Below, in pieces: positions 32,038 through 40,193 of a stretch of 59,578 bases of DNA. The notes under the pieces are model-generated. The model was not told the DNA's origin. It saw only the letters and a list, made by a program, of their open reading frames with translations, and made no database searches. This stretch comes from an uncultured Bacillota bacterium (GTDB taxonomy: Bacteria > Bacillota > Clostridia > Oscillospirales > Oscillospiraceae). Where the stretch lies: positions 1 to 59,578 of the forward strand of contig CANSXE010000004.1 in the NCBI GenBank assembly GCA_947650875.1, read 5' to 3'. Within the stretch, counting starts at the first letter, position 1, and every line of letters begins with the position of its first letter. The translations under genes were made by a program, and so were the position numbers.

Positions 32038-33405
32038 TTAAATCTTAAACATGGCTTCCCGGATAATCTCGCCCACGGTGGGGTGGGGGAAGACCAGCTT
32101 CTTCAGCCGCTGGGGGGGCAGCTCGGTGTCCACCATCATGGCGGCGGTCATGATGATCTCGGAGGCGTAGCTGCCCACCATATGGCAGCCGATGAGACAG
32201 TTCTTGTTGGTGTCCACCACCAGCTTGATAAAGCCCTTGCCGTTCTCGTTCTCCGCCACATACCGGCCGGAGTAGAGCATGGGCAGCTCCACCTCTTTCA
32301 CGTCCAGGCCCTTGGCCTTGGCGCTCTCGGCGGTCTCGCCCACGCTGGCCACCTCGGGGTCGGTGTAGATGACGGAGGGGATCACGTTGTAGCGCATCTC
32401 GTCCTTCACGCCCAGCATGTGGTTCACGGCCACCTCGGCCTCCCGGTAGGCGGTGTGGGCCAGCATCAGCTTGCCATTGCAGTCGCCGATGGCGTACACC
32501 CCGGCCACGTTGGTGCACATGTGGCTGTCGGTGACGATGGCGGCCCGGTTCATCTCCAGGCCCAGCTTCTCCACACCCAGCCCCTGGGTGAAGGGCTTGC
32601 GGCCGGCGGACAGCAGCACCAGGTCGCACTTGACCTCCTTCTTCTCCCCGGCCTCCTCGTAGAGGACGGAGTCTTTGGTGACTTCCAGCACCTTGCAGGA
32701 CAGCTTAAACTCCATCCCCCGCTTGCCGTACTCGTCCATAAGCACCTTGCAGATGGCGGGGTCGGTGGGGCCGGCGATTTTGGGCATCATCTCGATCACG
32801 GTGACGTGGACACCCACGCTGGCGAAGTAGCAGGCCATCTCCAGGCCAATCACGCCGCCGCCGATGACCACCAGCTCACGGGGAAGCTCCTTCCGGTCCA
32901 GCACCTCCCGGTTGGTGACCACGAAGCCGGAGGAGATGCCCTCCTTCAGGCCGGGGATGGGGGGCACCACCGTCTCGGAGCCGGAGGCGAGCACCAGCCG
33001 CTTGGCGGTGTATGTATCGTCGCCCGCCTTGACGGCGAAGCCGCCCTCGGCCCGCCCCTCGATGGCCGCTCTCTTGTCGATGACGGTGACCTTGCAGCCC
33101 TTCATGGTGCCCTTCACGCCGGACACCAGGGTGTGCACCACCTTATTTTTCCGCTCCACCACCTTGGCGTGGTCCAGGGTCACCTTCTCGGCGGTAACGC
33201 CGAAGGCCTCGCTCTCGGTGGCGTGGCGGTAGAGCTTGGCGGAGTTGAGCAGGGTCTTGGTGGGGACGCAGCCCTCGTTGAGACAGGTGCCGCCCAGGGC
33301 GCGCTCCTCAAACAGGGCCACCTTCATGCCGCCCTGGGCAGCCCGCTCGGCGCACAGATAGCCGCCGGGGCCTCCGCCGATGACGATTAAGTCGAATACT
33401 TCCAT
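32038..33405 (-). CDS. lpdA: dihydrolipoyl dehydrogenase (E3)
   Basis: A 455-residue flavoprotein. FAD loop: DLIVIGGGPGGYLCAERAA. The redox disulfide is GGTCLNEGCVPTKTLL. The NAD loop is ELVVIGGGVIGLEMACYFAS. GVYAIGDCNGKLMLAHTA is the second FAD motif, and the C-terminal active-site His region is FPHPTVGEI. It reoxidises dihydrolipoamide on E2. ATG 33405 follows AAGGAGG; seven in-frame codons upstream are not used. Normal length. Confidence 0.95.
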   Translation of the reverse strand: MEVFDLIVIGGGPGGYLCAERAAQGGMKVALFEERALGGTCLNEGCVPTKTLLNSAKLYRHATESEAFGVTAEKVTLDHAKVVERKNKVVHTLVSGVKGTMKGCKVTVIDKRAAIEGRAEGGFAVKAGDDTYTAKRLVLASGSETVVPPIPGLKEGISSGFVVTNREVLDRKELPRELVVIGGGVIGLEMACYFASVGVHVTVIEMMPKIAGPTDPAICKVLMDEYGKRGMEFKLSCKVLEVTKDSVLYEEAGEKKEVKCDLVLLSAGRKPFTQGLGVEKLGLEMNRAAIVTDSHMCTNVAGVYAIGDCNGKLMLAHTAYREAEVAVNHMLGVKDEMRYNVIPSVIYTDPEVASVGETAESAKAKGLDVKEVELPMLYSGRYVAENENGKGFIKLVVDTNKNCLIGCHMVGSYASEIIMTAAMMVDTELPPQRLKKLVFPHPTVGEIIREAMFKI

Positions 33406-33449
33406 ATTGCAACCTCCTTGACACAATCTATTTCACGGGAACATCCACT

Positions 33450-33515
33450 GTAGGGACGCATCACGATGCGTCCTCAAGGGGGAATCCCGGCGGACGCTTC
33501 ATGAAGCGTCCCTAC
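33450..33515. repeat. GTAGGGACG palindromic repeat overlapping the E2 stop codon
   Basis: Sixty-six bases bounded by GTAGGGACG and CGTCCCTAC with two internal palindromes (GACGCATCACGATGCGTC and GGACGCTTCATGAAGCGTCC). The E2 stop (33512-33514 on the minus strand) lies inside its end. Confidence 0.8.
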
Positions 33516-34765
33516 TTGGCCAACAGTACGGTGAAATGCTCCAGCTGCTTGCACAGCTCCTGCACAAAGCGGGAGACGGGAGCGCCGTCGATGGCCCGGT
33601 GGTCGTAGGTGAGGGACAGGGCCATGGCGGGGTAGAGCTGGATGGAGCCGTCGGCTCCCTTCCGGGGCCGCTGAACGGTGGTGCATACGCCCAGGATACC
33701 GGTCTGGGGCGGGTTGATAACGGGGGTGAAGCTCTCCACGCCGAAGCCGCCCAGGTTGGACACGGTGAAGCTGGCCCCGGTGAGCTTGTCCGGGCTGATG
33801 GCCCCGTCCCGGGCCTCGGCGGCCAGCACCTTCAGCTCGTTGGAAATCTCCAGAAGGCTCTTTTCGTCGGCGTGCATAATGGTGGGCACAATCAGGCCCC
33901 GGGGGGTGTCCACCGCCACGCCCAGGTTCACATGGTTAAACTTGCGGATGCTCACGTCGTCCAGCATGTGGGCGTTGAGGTCGGGCCAGCCGGGCAGCAC
34001 CCGGGAGACGGCGTAGAGAATCAGATCGCCGATGGTGATGCCGGCGCACTCGCCGCCCGACTCCTTGAGCATCTTCCGGTAGGCCAGGATGGCGGAGGCG
34101 TCGAAGGAGAAGTTGTGGGTCAGCTGGGCCATGGAGGTGAGGGAGTTGTGCATGGACTTGCTGATGGCCCGGCGGATGCCGCTGAACTTCACATCCTCAT
34201 ACTCGGGACCGGCAGCCACAGCGGCGGCAGGGGCGGCTGCGGGGGCGGCGGCCTGAGCGGGGGCGCCCTCGGCCATCAGCTTGCGCACATCCCGCTCGAT
34301 AATCCGGCCGTCGGGGCCGGTGGGGGTGGCCAGGGAGCCGTCCACCCCGGCGCGCTCGGCCAGGTTCCGGGCCCGGGGCGAAATTTTTCCCGTGCCCGCA
34401 GCGGCGGTGGTCTCAACGGCCGGAGCAGCCACAGGAGCGGCGGCAGCAGGGGCGGCGGGGGTCTCCTCTGCGGCGGGAGCGGCGGCAGGGGCCGCGCCGT
34501 CGGGCCGCAGGGCGGACACGTCCTCCCCCTTGGCGCCGATGGCGCACACGTTCACCAGGCAGGGGACCTCCTCGCCGTCGCTGAAAAAGATCTCCAGCAG
34601 CTCGCCGGCGGCGGTGGACTCACACTCGAAGGCGGCCTTGTCGGTCTCATAAGTAAACAGGATGTCGCCCTCAGCGATCTGGTCGCCCACCTTCTTCTCC
34701 CACTTGCCGATGATACAGGATTCCACTGTGATGCCCGCTTTGGGCATCAGGACTGCGTTTGCCAT
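33512..34765 (-). CDS. dihydrolipoamide acyltransferase (E2)
   Basis: A 417-residue E2. The lipoyl domain has the target Lys43 in FTYETDKAAFE. A long Ala/Pro linker (about residues 85-120) follows, then the E1/E3-binding domain (ISPRARNLAERAGVDGSL) and another Ala-rich linker. The catalytic acyltransferase domain ends with the His-Asp motif TYDHRAIDGAPVSRF. It accepts the acyl group from E1 and passes it to CoA. ATG 34765 has AGGAGG 8 nt upstream. The divergent lplA at 35798 can supply the lipoyl group. Confidence 0.93.
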   Translation of the reverse strand: MANAVLMPKAGITVESCIIGKWEKKVGDQIAEGDILFTYETDKAAFECESTAAGELLEIFFSDGEEVPCLVNVCAIGAKGEDVSALRPDGAAPAAAPAAEETPAAPAAAAPVAAPAVETTAAAGTGKISPRARNLAERAGVDGSLATPTGPDGRIIERDVRKLMAEGAPAQAAAPAAAPAAAVAAGPEYEDVKFSGIRRAISKSMHNSLTSMAQLTHNFSFDASAILAYRKMLKESGGECAGITIGDLILYAVSRVLPGWPDLNAHMLDDVSIRKFNHVNLGVAVDTPRGLIVPTIMHADEKSLLEISNELKVLAAEARDGAISPDKLTGASFTVSNLGGFGVESFTPVINPPQTGILGVCTTVQRPRKGADGSIQLYPAMALSLTYDHRAIDGAPVSRFVQELCKQLEHFTVLLAK

Positions 34766-34802
34766 GACCATTCCTCCTAAATAAAATATTTATATGGAAA
34801 CA

Positions 34803-35582
34803 TTAAGATTGCGCCTGTTCACTGCGGCAGAGGAGCTTGACTCCGCTGTCCTCCAGCCGCTTTTTCCACTCCTCCGGGGGCGGTCGGTCGGTGATGATCT
34901 GGTCGATCTCCTCCAGCCGGCCCAGGGAGACGAAGCCCGCCCGGTCAAACTTCCGGTGGTCGGCCAGCAGGACGGTGCGGTCTGCCGCCGCCATCATGGC
35001 CCGCTTCACCTCCACTACCTCGTCGGAGGAGTCCGCGATGCCCAGCTGGGTGTTCACCCCCCGGGCGGACAGAACGGCATACCCCACATGGTAGCCCAGA
35101 ATGGTGCTCAGGGCCTTGGGGCCCACCAGAGCCATGATGTCCGGCTTGAGCCGGCCGCCGGTGGAGATGATGTGCCAAGAGTCCTGGCTGCTCACCTCCT
35201 GCAATATGTTCAGCGAGTTGGTAATGAGGGTGAGCTCCTTCAGGTGCCGCACCGCCCGGACGGCAAAGAGGGCGGTGGAGCTCTCGTCCACCATGAGGGT
35301 GTCGCCGTTCTGGAGCATCCCGGCCAGCAGCCGGGCGATGGCCACCTTGCCCTCCACGTTGGTATTTTTTCGGGTGGCATAGGGGGGCGGGGCCTGGTCG
35401 CTGTGCTTGAGCACCGCGCCGCCGTAGGTGCGCATGGCCACGCCCTCCTGCTCCAGCCACTCCAGGTCCCGGCGGATGGTCTCCTCCGACACGCCGAACT
35501 CGGCACTCAGCTCTCCCACCACCACCCGGGAGGTGGCAAGTACCCGGTCCATAATCGCCTGGCGCCGCTCTGCCAACAGCAC
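34803..35582 (-). CDS. DeoR/GlpR-family regulator, first gene of the dehydrogenase operon
   Basis: A 259-residue DeoR-family repressor. The winged helix is VVVGELSAEFGVSEETIRRDLEWLE, followed by GGAVLKH and the C-terminal sugar-phosphate-isomerase-like effector domain (VDESSTALFAVRAV, ISTGGRLKPDIMALVGPKA, SDEVVEVKRAMMAAADRTVLLADHRKFDRAGFV). Effectors of the family are usually phosphorylated sugars. The start is GTG 35582 with GGAGG upstream. It heads the E2-E3-E1 operon and likely binds the CCACA sites in the adjacent intergenic region. Confidence 0.9.
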   Translation of the reverse strand: MLLAERRQAIMDRVLATSRVVVGELSAEFGVSEETIRRDLEWLEQEGVAMRTYGGAVLKHSDQAPPPYATRKNTNVEGKVAIARLLAGMLQNGDTLMVDESSTALFAVRAVRHLKELTLITNSLNILQEVSSQDSWHIISTGGRLKPDIMALVGPKALSTILGYHVGYAVLSARGVNTQLGIADSSDEVVEVKRAMMAAADRTVLLADHRKFDRAGFVSLGRLEEIDQIITDRPPPEEWKKRLEDSGVKLLCRSEQAQS

Positions 35583-35622
35583 AGGCCTTCCCTCCTTTCC
35601 AGTAATCCGGTTTTACCCTCCT

Positions 35623-35651
35623 AGCCTACCACAAACCCACAAATTTGTCAA
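35623..35651 (-). promoter_or_regulatory. promoter of the DeoR-E2-E3-E1 operon
   Basis: On the minus strand TTGACA (35646-35651), 17 nt, TAGGCT (35623-35628). CCACAAA sequences overlap the spacer. Confidence 0.6.
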
Positions 35652-35736
35652 CCAAAATCCCACATAAACACAAGTATTTTTTTTGGTTATGTGGTTTCTT
35701 GTGGATAAAGCTATTGACAACCGGCCCACAAATCCA
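35629..35736. promoter_or_regulatory. array of CCACA half sites, candidate DeoR operators
   Basis: CCACAAA or variants occur at about 35629, 35638, 35661 and 35725, and inverted (TGTGG) at about 35686 and 35697. The outer ones overlap the promoters on both strands. Direct and inverted CCACA-type units are typical DeoR-family binding sites. Confidence 0.6.
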
Positions 35737-35743
35737 CTATACT
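35714..35743 (+). promoter_or_regulatory. promoter of the lipoate-protein ligase gene
   Basis: TTGACA (35714-35719), 18 nt, TATACT (35738-35743), 55 nt before the lplA start. Confidence 0.7.
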
Positions 35744-35797
35744 GGTTAAAAAGATGGAGCATCCACCTGCTCCGCCTGGAAAAGTGAGGTTTTCTTT

Positions 35798-36793
35798 ATG
35801 CCCTGGTCCTTTATCGACGTAAAAAGCACTGACCCCGCCTTCAACCTGGCCCTGGAGCAGTACGCCTTCGACGCCCTGCCCCGGGACCGGAGCTGGTTCC
35901 TCCTCTGGCGCAACCACAACGCCATTGTCATCGGCCGGCACCAGAACACCCTGGCCGAGATCAACGAGGAGGCCGTCCGGGAGCGCGGCGTCACGGTGGT
36001 TCGCCGCCTGTCCGGCGGCGGCGCTGTGTACCACGACCTGGGCAATCTGAACTTCACCTTTATCCAGGACGCCGGCCAGGCCGGCCAGCTGGACATGGAA
36101 CTGTTCTGCCGTCCGGTGGCCCAGGCCCTCCAGAGCATGGGAGTGGATGCCCAGGTCAACGGCCGCAACGACATTACCATCGACGGCCGGAAGTTCTCCG
36201 GCAACTCCCAGTATGTCCGGGAGGGCCGGGTGATGCACCACGGGACCATCCTGTACAACTCCGACCTGGAGACGGTGGGACAGGTCCTCCGGGTGGACCC
36301 GGAGAAGATTCAGGCCAAGGGGGTGCGCTCCGTCCGGGCCCGGGTGACCACCGTCCGCGCCCACATGGCCCGGCCCGTCCCCCTGGCCCAGTTCAAGGCC
36401 CGCCTGCTGGAGGAGATCGCCCGGGAGCGGCCCATGGAGCCCTACACCCTCACCGAGACGGACATCGCCGCCGTGGAGGCCATCAAACGGGACCGGTACG
36501 ACCGCTGGGAGTGGAACTACGGCGTCTCCCCTCCCTGCGACCTGCTGCGCCGCCGGCGGGTGGAGGGCTGCGGCCTGATAGAGGCCCACATCCACCTGGA
36601 GGAGGGGCGCATCGCCGGCCTTGCCTTCTTTGGCGACTTCTTCTCCGCCGTGGAGCCGGAGGAGCTGGCCCGCCGCCTTCTGGGCTGCCCCCTGCGGCGG
36701 GAGGACCTGCTGGCCCGGCTGGAGGGGACGGACGTCTCCCGGTATTTCTCCGCCCTCACCGCCGAAGGGCTGGCGGATATCCTGTCCACATAA
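35798..36793 (+). CDS. lplA: lipoate-protein ligase
   Basis: A 331-residue LplA-type enzyme that activates lipoate with ATP and attaches it to E2 lysines. Motifs: TDPAFNLALEQYAF, IGRHQNTLAEIN, VVRRLSGGGAVYHDLGNLNF and the nucleotide-site Lys in ITIDGRKFSGNSQY. A C-terminal accessory domain is present (about residues 240-331). Divergently placed next to the DeoR-E2-E3-E1 operon, it would lipoylate that complex. A terminator follows it. Confidence 0.93.
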   Translation: MPWSFIDVKSTDPAFNLALEQYAFDALPRDRSWFLLWRNHNAIVIGRHQNTLAEINEEAVRERGVTVVRRLSGGGAVYHDLGNLNFTFIQDAGQAGQLDMELFCRPVAQALQSMGVDAQVNGRNDITIDGRKFSGNSQYVREGRVMHHGTILYNSDLETVGQVLRVDPEKIQAKGVRSVRARVTTVRAHMARPVPLAQFKARLLEEIARERPMEPYTLTETDIAAVEAIKRDRYDRWEWNYGVSPPCDLLRRRRVEGCGLIEAHIHLEEGRIAGLAFFGDFFSAVEPEELARRLLGCPLRREDLLARLEGTDVSRYFSALTAEGLADILST

Positions 36794-36799
36794 ACAACG

Positions 36800-36834
36800 G
36801 AGACCCGGAGCTACAGCTCCGGGTCTCGTCTTTT
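36800..36834 (+). terminator. terminator after lplA
   Basis: A 13-bp stem GAGACCCGGAGCT / AGCTCCGGGTCTC with short loop, then GTCTTTT. Confidence 0.85.
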
Positions 36835-36859
36835 CAAATGTGGAAATTTTCGCCAAAGG

Positions 36860-37072
36860 TCAGCGGCGCTCCTCCACGGGGTCTCGGTCGCGGAACAACA
36901 GGGAGACGCACCACACGGCGGACAGACCCACCAGGGTATAGATCACCCGGCTGATCATGCTGCCGGACCCGCCGCAGGCAAAGGCCACCAGGTCAAACTG
37001 GAACAGGCCCACGCTACCCCAGTTCAGACCGCCGATAATCAGCAGTGTCAGGGCGATTTTGTCCATCATCAC
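36860..37072 (-). CDS. DUF378 small membrane protein
   Basis: A 70-residue protein with two transmembrane helices. The first carries the DUF378 signature IIGGLNWGSVGLF, and the second VIYTLVGLSAVWCV. Function is unknown across the family, which is common in Firmicutes. The start is at 37072 or the Met two codons later; AGGAGG lies about 11 nt upstream. Probably monocistronic, oriented opposite to lplA. Confidence 0.85.
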   Translation of the reverse strand: MMMDKIALTLLIIGGLNWGSVGLFQFDLVAFACGGSGSMISRVIYTLVGLSAVWCVSLLFRDRDPVEERR

Positions 37073-37147
37073 GTCAAACCACCTCCTTGTTTCGGGTTCC
37101 GGGGGTAGTTTATACGGTTTTCGCCGGTTTATGCGGCTGGAAAAATT

Positions 37148-37543
37148 TTATTCCAGCGATTTGGGTCCAAAGCCGCAGGGGAGCAGCTCCGAAAGGGTGA
37201 CCGCCTTATATTCCCCGTCCCCTCTGGCGGCCAGCACCCGCAGGCCGGGAGCGAACTCGTAGAGCATCTGCCGGCAGGCCCCGCAGGGCCAGCAGAAGTC
37301 CTCCCCACGCCCGGCGATGGCGATAGCGGTCCAGCCCTCCCGGCAGCCCTCGCTTACCGCCTTCACAATGGCGGTGCGCTCGGCGCAGATGGTGGAGCCG
37401 TAGGCGGCGTTTTCCACGTTGCAGCCGGTGAACACCCGGCCGTCCTCGGTGAGGAGCGCCGCCCCCACGGGAAAATGGGAGTAGGGCACATAGGAAAATT
37501 GGTGCATGTCAAAGGCTTTTTTTACCAGCTCCTGGTCGGTCAT
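37148..37543 (-). CDS. cdd: cytidine deaminase
   Basis: A 131-residue zinc enzyme converting cytidine to uridine. Zinc motifs: TICAERTAIVKA (Cys and catalytic Glu) and CWPCGACRQML (two Cys). The nucleoside-binding start YVPYSHFPVGAAL matches the family, and the length is normal. TAAGGAGG precedes the ATG. It may be transcribed from the minus-strand promoter at 37601-37629, which overlaps a divergent promoter for the HAD gene. Confidence 0.95.
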   Translation of the reverse strand: MTDQELVKKAFDMHQFSYVPYSHFPVGAALLTEDGRVFTGCNVENAAYGSTICAERTAIVKAVSEGCREGWTAIAIAGRGEDFCWPCGACRQMLYEFAPGLRVLAARGDGEYKAVTLSELLPCGFGPKSLE

Positions 37544-37579
37544 GGGGCATACCTCCTTATTTTATCATCCACAAAAAGC

Positions 37580-37608
37580 TTGCGCATTATGCCTGTATCC
37601 ATTATAAT
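37580..37608 (+). promoter_or_regulatory. promoter of the HAD hydrolase gene
   Basis: TTGCGC (37580-37585), 17 nt, TATAAT (37603-37608). The -10 lies in ATTATAAT, which is shared with the opposite promoter. Confidence 0.65.
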
Positions 37609-37629
37609 ACCTTTGACTATTTCACGCAA
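37601..37629 (-). promoter_or_regulatory. promoter of cytidine deaminase
   Basis: Minus strand: TTGCGT (37624-37629), 17 nt, TATAAT (37601-37606). It overlaps the HAD gene promoter at the -10 palindrome. Confidence 0.6.
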
Positions 37630-37643
37630 GGACGGGATAACAT

Positions 37644-38306
37644 ATGGACAAAAAATTTGCGATTTTCGACATGGATGGCACCCTGGTGGACTCCATGGGC
37701 TACTGGAACCGGCTGGCCGACGAGTATCTGGCCAGCTTCGGCCTGCCCGGACTGTCCCCCGCCCTGAAGGAGGAGTCCATCGCCCTGACCATGCTGGAGT
37801 CTGCCCAGCTGTTTATCCGGGAGTTCGGCCTGCCCGGCACCTCGGAGCAGATCGCCGGGGAGATCAATGCCCTGATGGAGGAGCACTACCGGGCCGACGT
37901 GCCCCTGAAGCCGGGGGCCGCGGAGCTGCTGGCCCGGCTGAAGGCGGCGGGGGTGAAGATGTGCGTGGCCTCCTCCACCCACCCGGCCCTCATCGACCTC
38001 TGCCTGCGCCGGCTGGAGGTGCGGGACCATTTTGAGTTCCTCCTGTCCTGCGAGGAGGTGGGCGAGGGGAAAAACAAGCCCACCGTCTACCTGGAAGCCG
38101 CCCGGCGGCTGGGGAGCACGCCAGAGAATACCGTCATCTTTGAGGACATCCTGGTGGCCGCCCAGACTGCCAAACAGGCCGGCTTCTCCCTGGGGGTCAT
38201 CTACGACGTCAATTCCGACGACGAGCAGCCCCAGCTCAAGGCCCTGGCCGACTGCTACATCACCCGCTGGGATGACCCGGCGCTGGCAGAGTGGCTGGGC
38301 CTATAA
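37644..38306 (+). CDS. HAD-family phosphatase (beta-phosphoglucomutase/PGP-like)
   Basis: A 220-residue haloacid-dehalogenase-like hydrolase. Catalytic Asp motif I: IFDMDGTLVDSMGYW; motif II: VASSTHP; motif III Lys in GEGKNKPTVYLEAA; motif IV: ENTVIFEDILVAAQTA. A helical cap sits between motifs I and II. This arrangement is shared by phosphoglycolate phosphatases, beta-phosphoglucomutases and small sugar-phosphate phosphatases. The natural substrate is not clear. Confidence 0.88.
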   Translation: MDKKFAIFDMDGTLVDSMGYWNRLADEYLASFGLPGLSPALKEESIALTMLESAQLFIREFGLPGTSEQIAGEINALMEEHYRADVPLKPGAAELLARLKAAGVKMCVASSTHPALIDLCLRRLEVRDHFEFLLSCEEVGEGKNKPTVYLEAARRLGSTPENTVIFEDILVAAQTAKQAGFSLGVIYDVNSDDEQPQLKALADCYITRWDDPALAEWLGL

Positions 38307-38427
38307 AGGCCCCCGGCGCTGCGGCTGGCAGGGGCGCGGAGAAGGGCGCCGCCGGTTCATTGGAGCAAACTGTGTACAAGGTGTAAAAGGGACTGTCCAA
38401 AAGCCCCGGAATGGTGTAAAATGTCTC

Positions 38428-38456
38428 TTGACAGAGCGTTGTCCCCGGAGTAGAAT
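38428..38456 (+). promoter_or_regulatory. promoter of the [FeFe] hydrogenase gene
   Basis: TTGACA (38428-38433), 17 nt, TAGAAT (38451-38456). A small hairpin (TCCTGCA..TGCAGGA, 38477-38493) lies in the leader. Confidence 0.75.
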
Positions 38457-38553
38457 GGGGGGCGAAATGAAAGAAATCCTGCATTTTGCAGGAAAAAACT
38501 CCATAAACTGCAAGAAATACCGCCGTAACGGATATTGAGGAAGGAGCGTACCC

Positions 38554-40026
38554 ATGCACACTTTTGAAACAAAAATTCAAGAGCTGAAGACCTCTGTTCT
38601 CACCGAGGTGGCCCGTCTGACCTGGGAGGACCGGCTTCAGACCGGCATTCTGGACGTGCCCGAGAAGATTATCCCCGGCCCCGAGGCCAGCCTGCGCTGC
38701 TGCATCTATAAAGAGCGGGCCATCATTAACAGCCGGGTGAAGATGGCCATGGGGGGCGACAAGACCAATCCCAATGTGGTGGAGGTACTGCCCATCGCCT
38801 GCGACGAGTGCCCCGTCACCGAGATGACGGTGGGCGACGCCTGCCGGGGCTGTCTGGCCACCCGCTGCGTCCACGCCTGCCCCAAGGACGCCATCACCAT
38901 CGTCAACCACCGGGCCAGCATCGACCACAGCAAATGTATCACCTGCGGCAAGTGTGTCAGCGCCTGCCAGTACAGCGCCATCGTGAAGAACCAGCGCCCC
39001 TGCGAGAAGGGCTGCCCCGCCAAGGCCATCTCCATGGGCCCGGACAAGAAGGCGTCCATCGACATCAACGAGTGCATCTCCTGCGGCAACTGCGTGTACC
39101 AGTGCCCCTTCGGCGCCATTCAGGACAAGTCCTGGATTGTGGACGCCATCCAGATGATTCAGGGCGGGGCCCACTGGGGTTACAAGACCTATGCGGTAAT
39201 CGCCCCCTCTATCGCCGGCCAGTTCGCCCCCGCTACCTACGGCCAGGTGGTGGCCGGCATCAAGCAGCTGGGCTTCTCCGGCGTGGCCGAGGTGGCCCTG
39301 GGCGCCGATATGGTGGCCGACCGGGAGTCTGAGGAGCTGGTGGAGAAGGGCGTGCTCACCTCCTCCTGCTGCCCGGGCTTTGTGGGCTATGTGAAGAAGA
39401 AGCATCCCGAGCTGAATCAGTACGTCTCCCACACACCTTCCCCCATGGTCATGATCGGCCTGCATCTCAAGGAGAAGGAGCCCGACGCCAAGGTGGTCTT
39501 TATCGGCCCCTGCGTGGCCAAGAAGAAGGAGTTCCAGCTGGGCCGCACCATGAACGCCATCGACTGCGTGCTCACCTATGAGGAGCTGTTCGCCCTGTTC
39601 CAGTCCCGGGACATCGACCTGGAGAAGCTGGAGGAGACCACTTTGGACGAGGCCAGCGGCTATGGCCGGAACTTTGCCCGCAGCGGCGGCGTGGCCGAGG
39701 CCGTGGTCCAGACGCTGAAGGAGAAGGGCAGCGACTTCCAGGTTAAGGCCGTCCCCTGCAGCGGCACTGCCGCCTGCGAGATTGCCCTGATGAAACTGAA
39801 GGTGGGCCGGCTCGAAGGCAACTTTATTGAGGGCATGGCCTGCGAGGGCGGCTGTGTCCAGGGCGCCGGCTGTCTGGTGCGCAGTCCCAAGAACAAGATA
39901 GACGTGGAGAAGCACGCCAAGGAAGCCAAAGACCGGGGCGTGGTCCAGGCCGTCAACACCGCCAAGGGGGTAGAGCCCCCCGCCAAGGCCGCGGCAAAGG
40001 CCGAGAGCAAGGCCGGGAAGGCGTAA
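38554..40026 (+). CDS. monomeric [FeFe] hydrogenase
   Basis: A 490-residue [FeFe] hydrogenase. After an N-terminal extension come ferredoxin-like clusters (CRGCLATRCVHACPKDAI, CITCGKCVSACQYSAI, CISCGNCVYQCPFGAI). The H-cluster motifs follow: SSCCPGF (Cys272/273), GPCVAKKKE (Cys320) and MACEGGC (Cys430/434). All cluster cysteines are present, so it is predicted active in H2 production or uptake with ferredoxin. The motif style (F after CCPG, QGAG after the last Cys) fits group B monomeric enzymes. The tail after residue 455 is Lys/Ala-rich and dispensable-looking. No maturation genes are adjacent. Confidence 0.9.
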   Translation: MHTFETKIQELKTSVLTEVARLTWEDRLQTGILDVPEKIIPGPEASLRCCIYKERAIINSRVKMAMGGDKTNPNVVEVLPIACDECPVTEMTVGDACRGCLATRCVHACPKDAITIVNHRASIDHSKCITCGKCVSACQYSAIVKNQRPCEKGCPAKAISMGPDKKASIDINECISCGNCVYQCPFGAIQDKSWIVDAIQMIQGGAHWGYKTYAVIAPSIAGQFAPATYGQVVAGIKQLGFSGVAEVALGADMVADRESEELVEKGVLTSSCCPGFVGYVKKKHPELNQYVSHTPSPMVMIGLHLKEKEPDAKVVFIGPCVAKKKEFQLGRTMNAIDCVLTYEELFALFQSRDIDLEKLEETTLDEASGYGRNFARSGGVAEAVVQTLKEKGSDFQVKAVPCSGTAACEIALMKLKVGRLEGNFIEGMACEGGCVQGAGCLVRSPKNKIDVEKHAKEAKDRGVVQAVNTAKGVEPPAKAAAKAESKAGKA

Positions 40027-40038
40027 CGGAAATAAGAG

Positions 40039-40075
40039 CGAAACCTCTGGTGAAAACCGGAGGTTTCGTTTTTTT
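40039..40075 (+). terminator. terminator after the hydrogenase gene
   Basis: A 13-bp stem CGAAACCTCTGGT / ACCGGAGGTTTCG (one mismatch/wobble) with a short A-rich loop and seven T. Confidence 0.85.
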
Positions 40076-40096
40076 ACGCCAAAGGTGAAATGACAA

Positions 40097-40125
40097 TTGC
40101 ATTTTTTTCAGGCTTTTGGTATAAT
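40097..40125 (+). promoter_or_regulatory. promoter of smc
   Basis: TTGCAT (40097-40102), 17 nt, TATAAT (40120-40125), upstream of the TTG start of smc. Confidence 0.65.
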
Positions 40126-40193
40126 GTAACAACTATTGGTATGCTTATGTGGGGGCGGCCGACTCGCCCCATAACAGATATGAGGTGTCCTGA

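Noticed and set aside
29471-32041. A very long plus-strand open frame (856 codons) opposite the E1 gene
   Set aside because: It is rich in Gly/His/Val and mirrors the high-GC codon bias of the real minus-strand E1; it has no ribosome site or family features.
38260-39915. A 551-codon minus-strand open frame opposite the hydrogenase
   Set aside because: Composition (Gly/His/Ala-rich) is that of an antisense shadow of the real hydrogenase gene.
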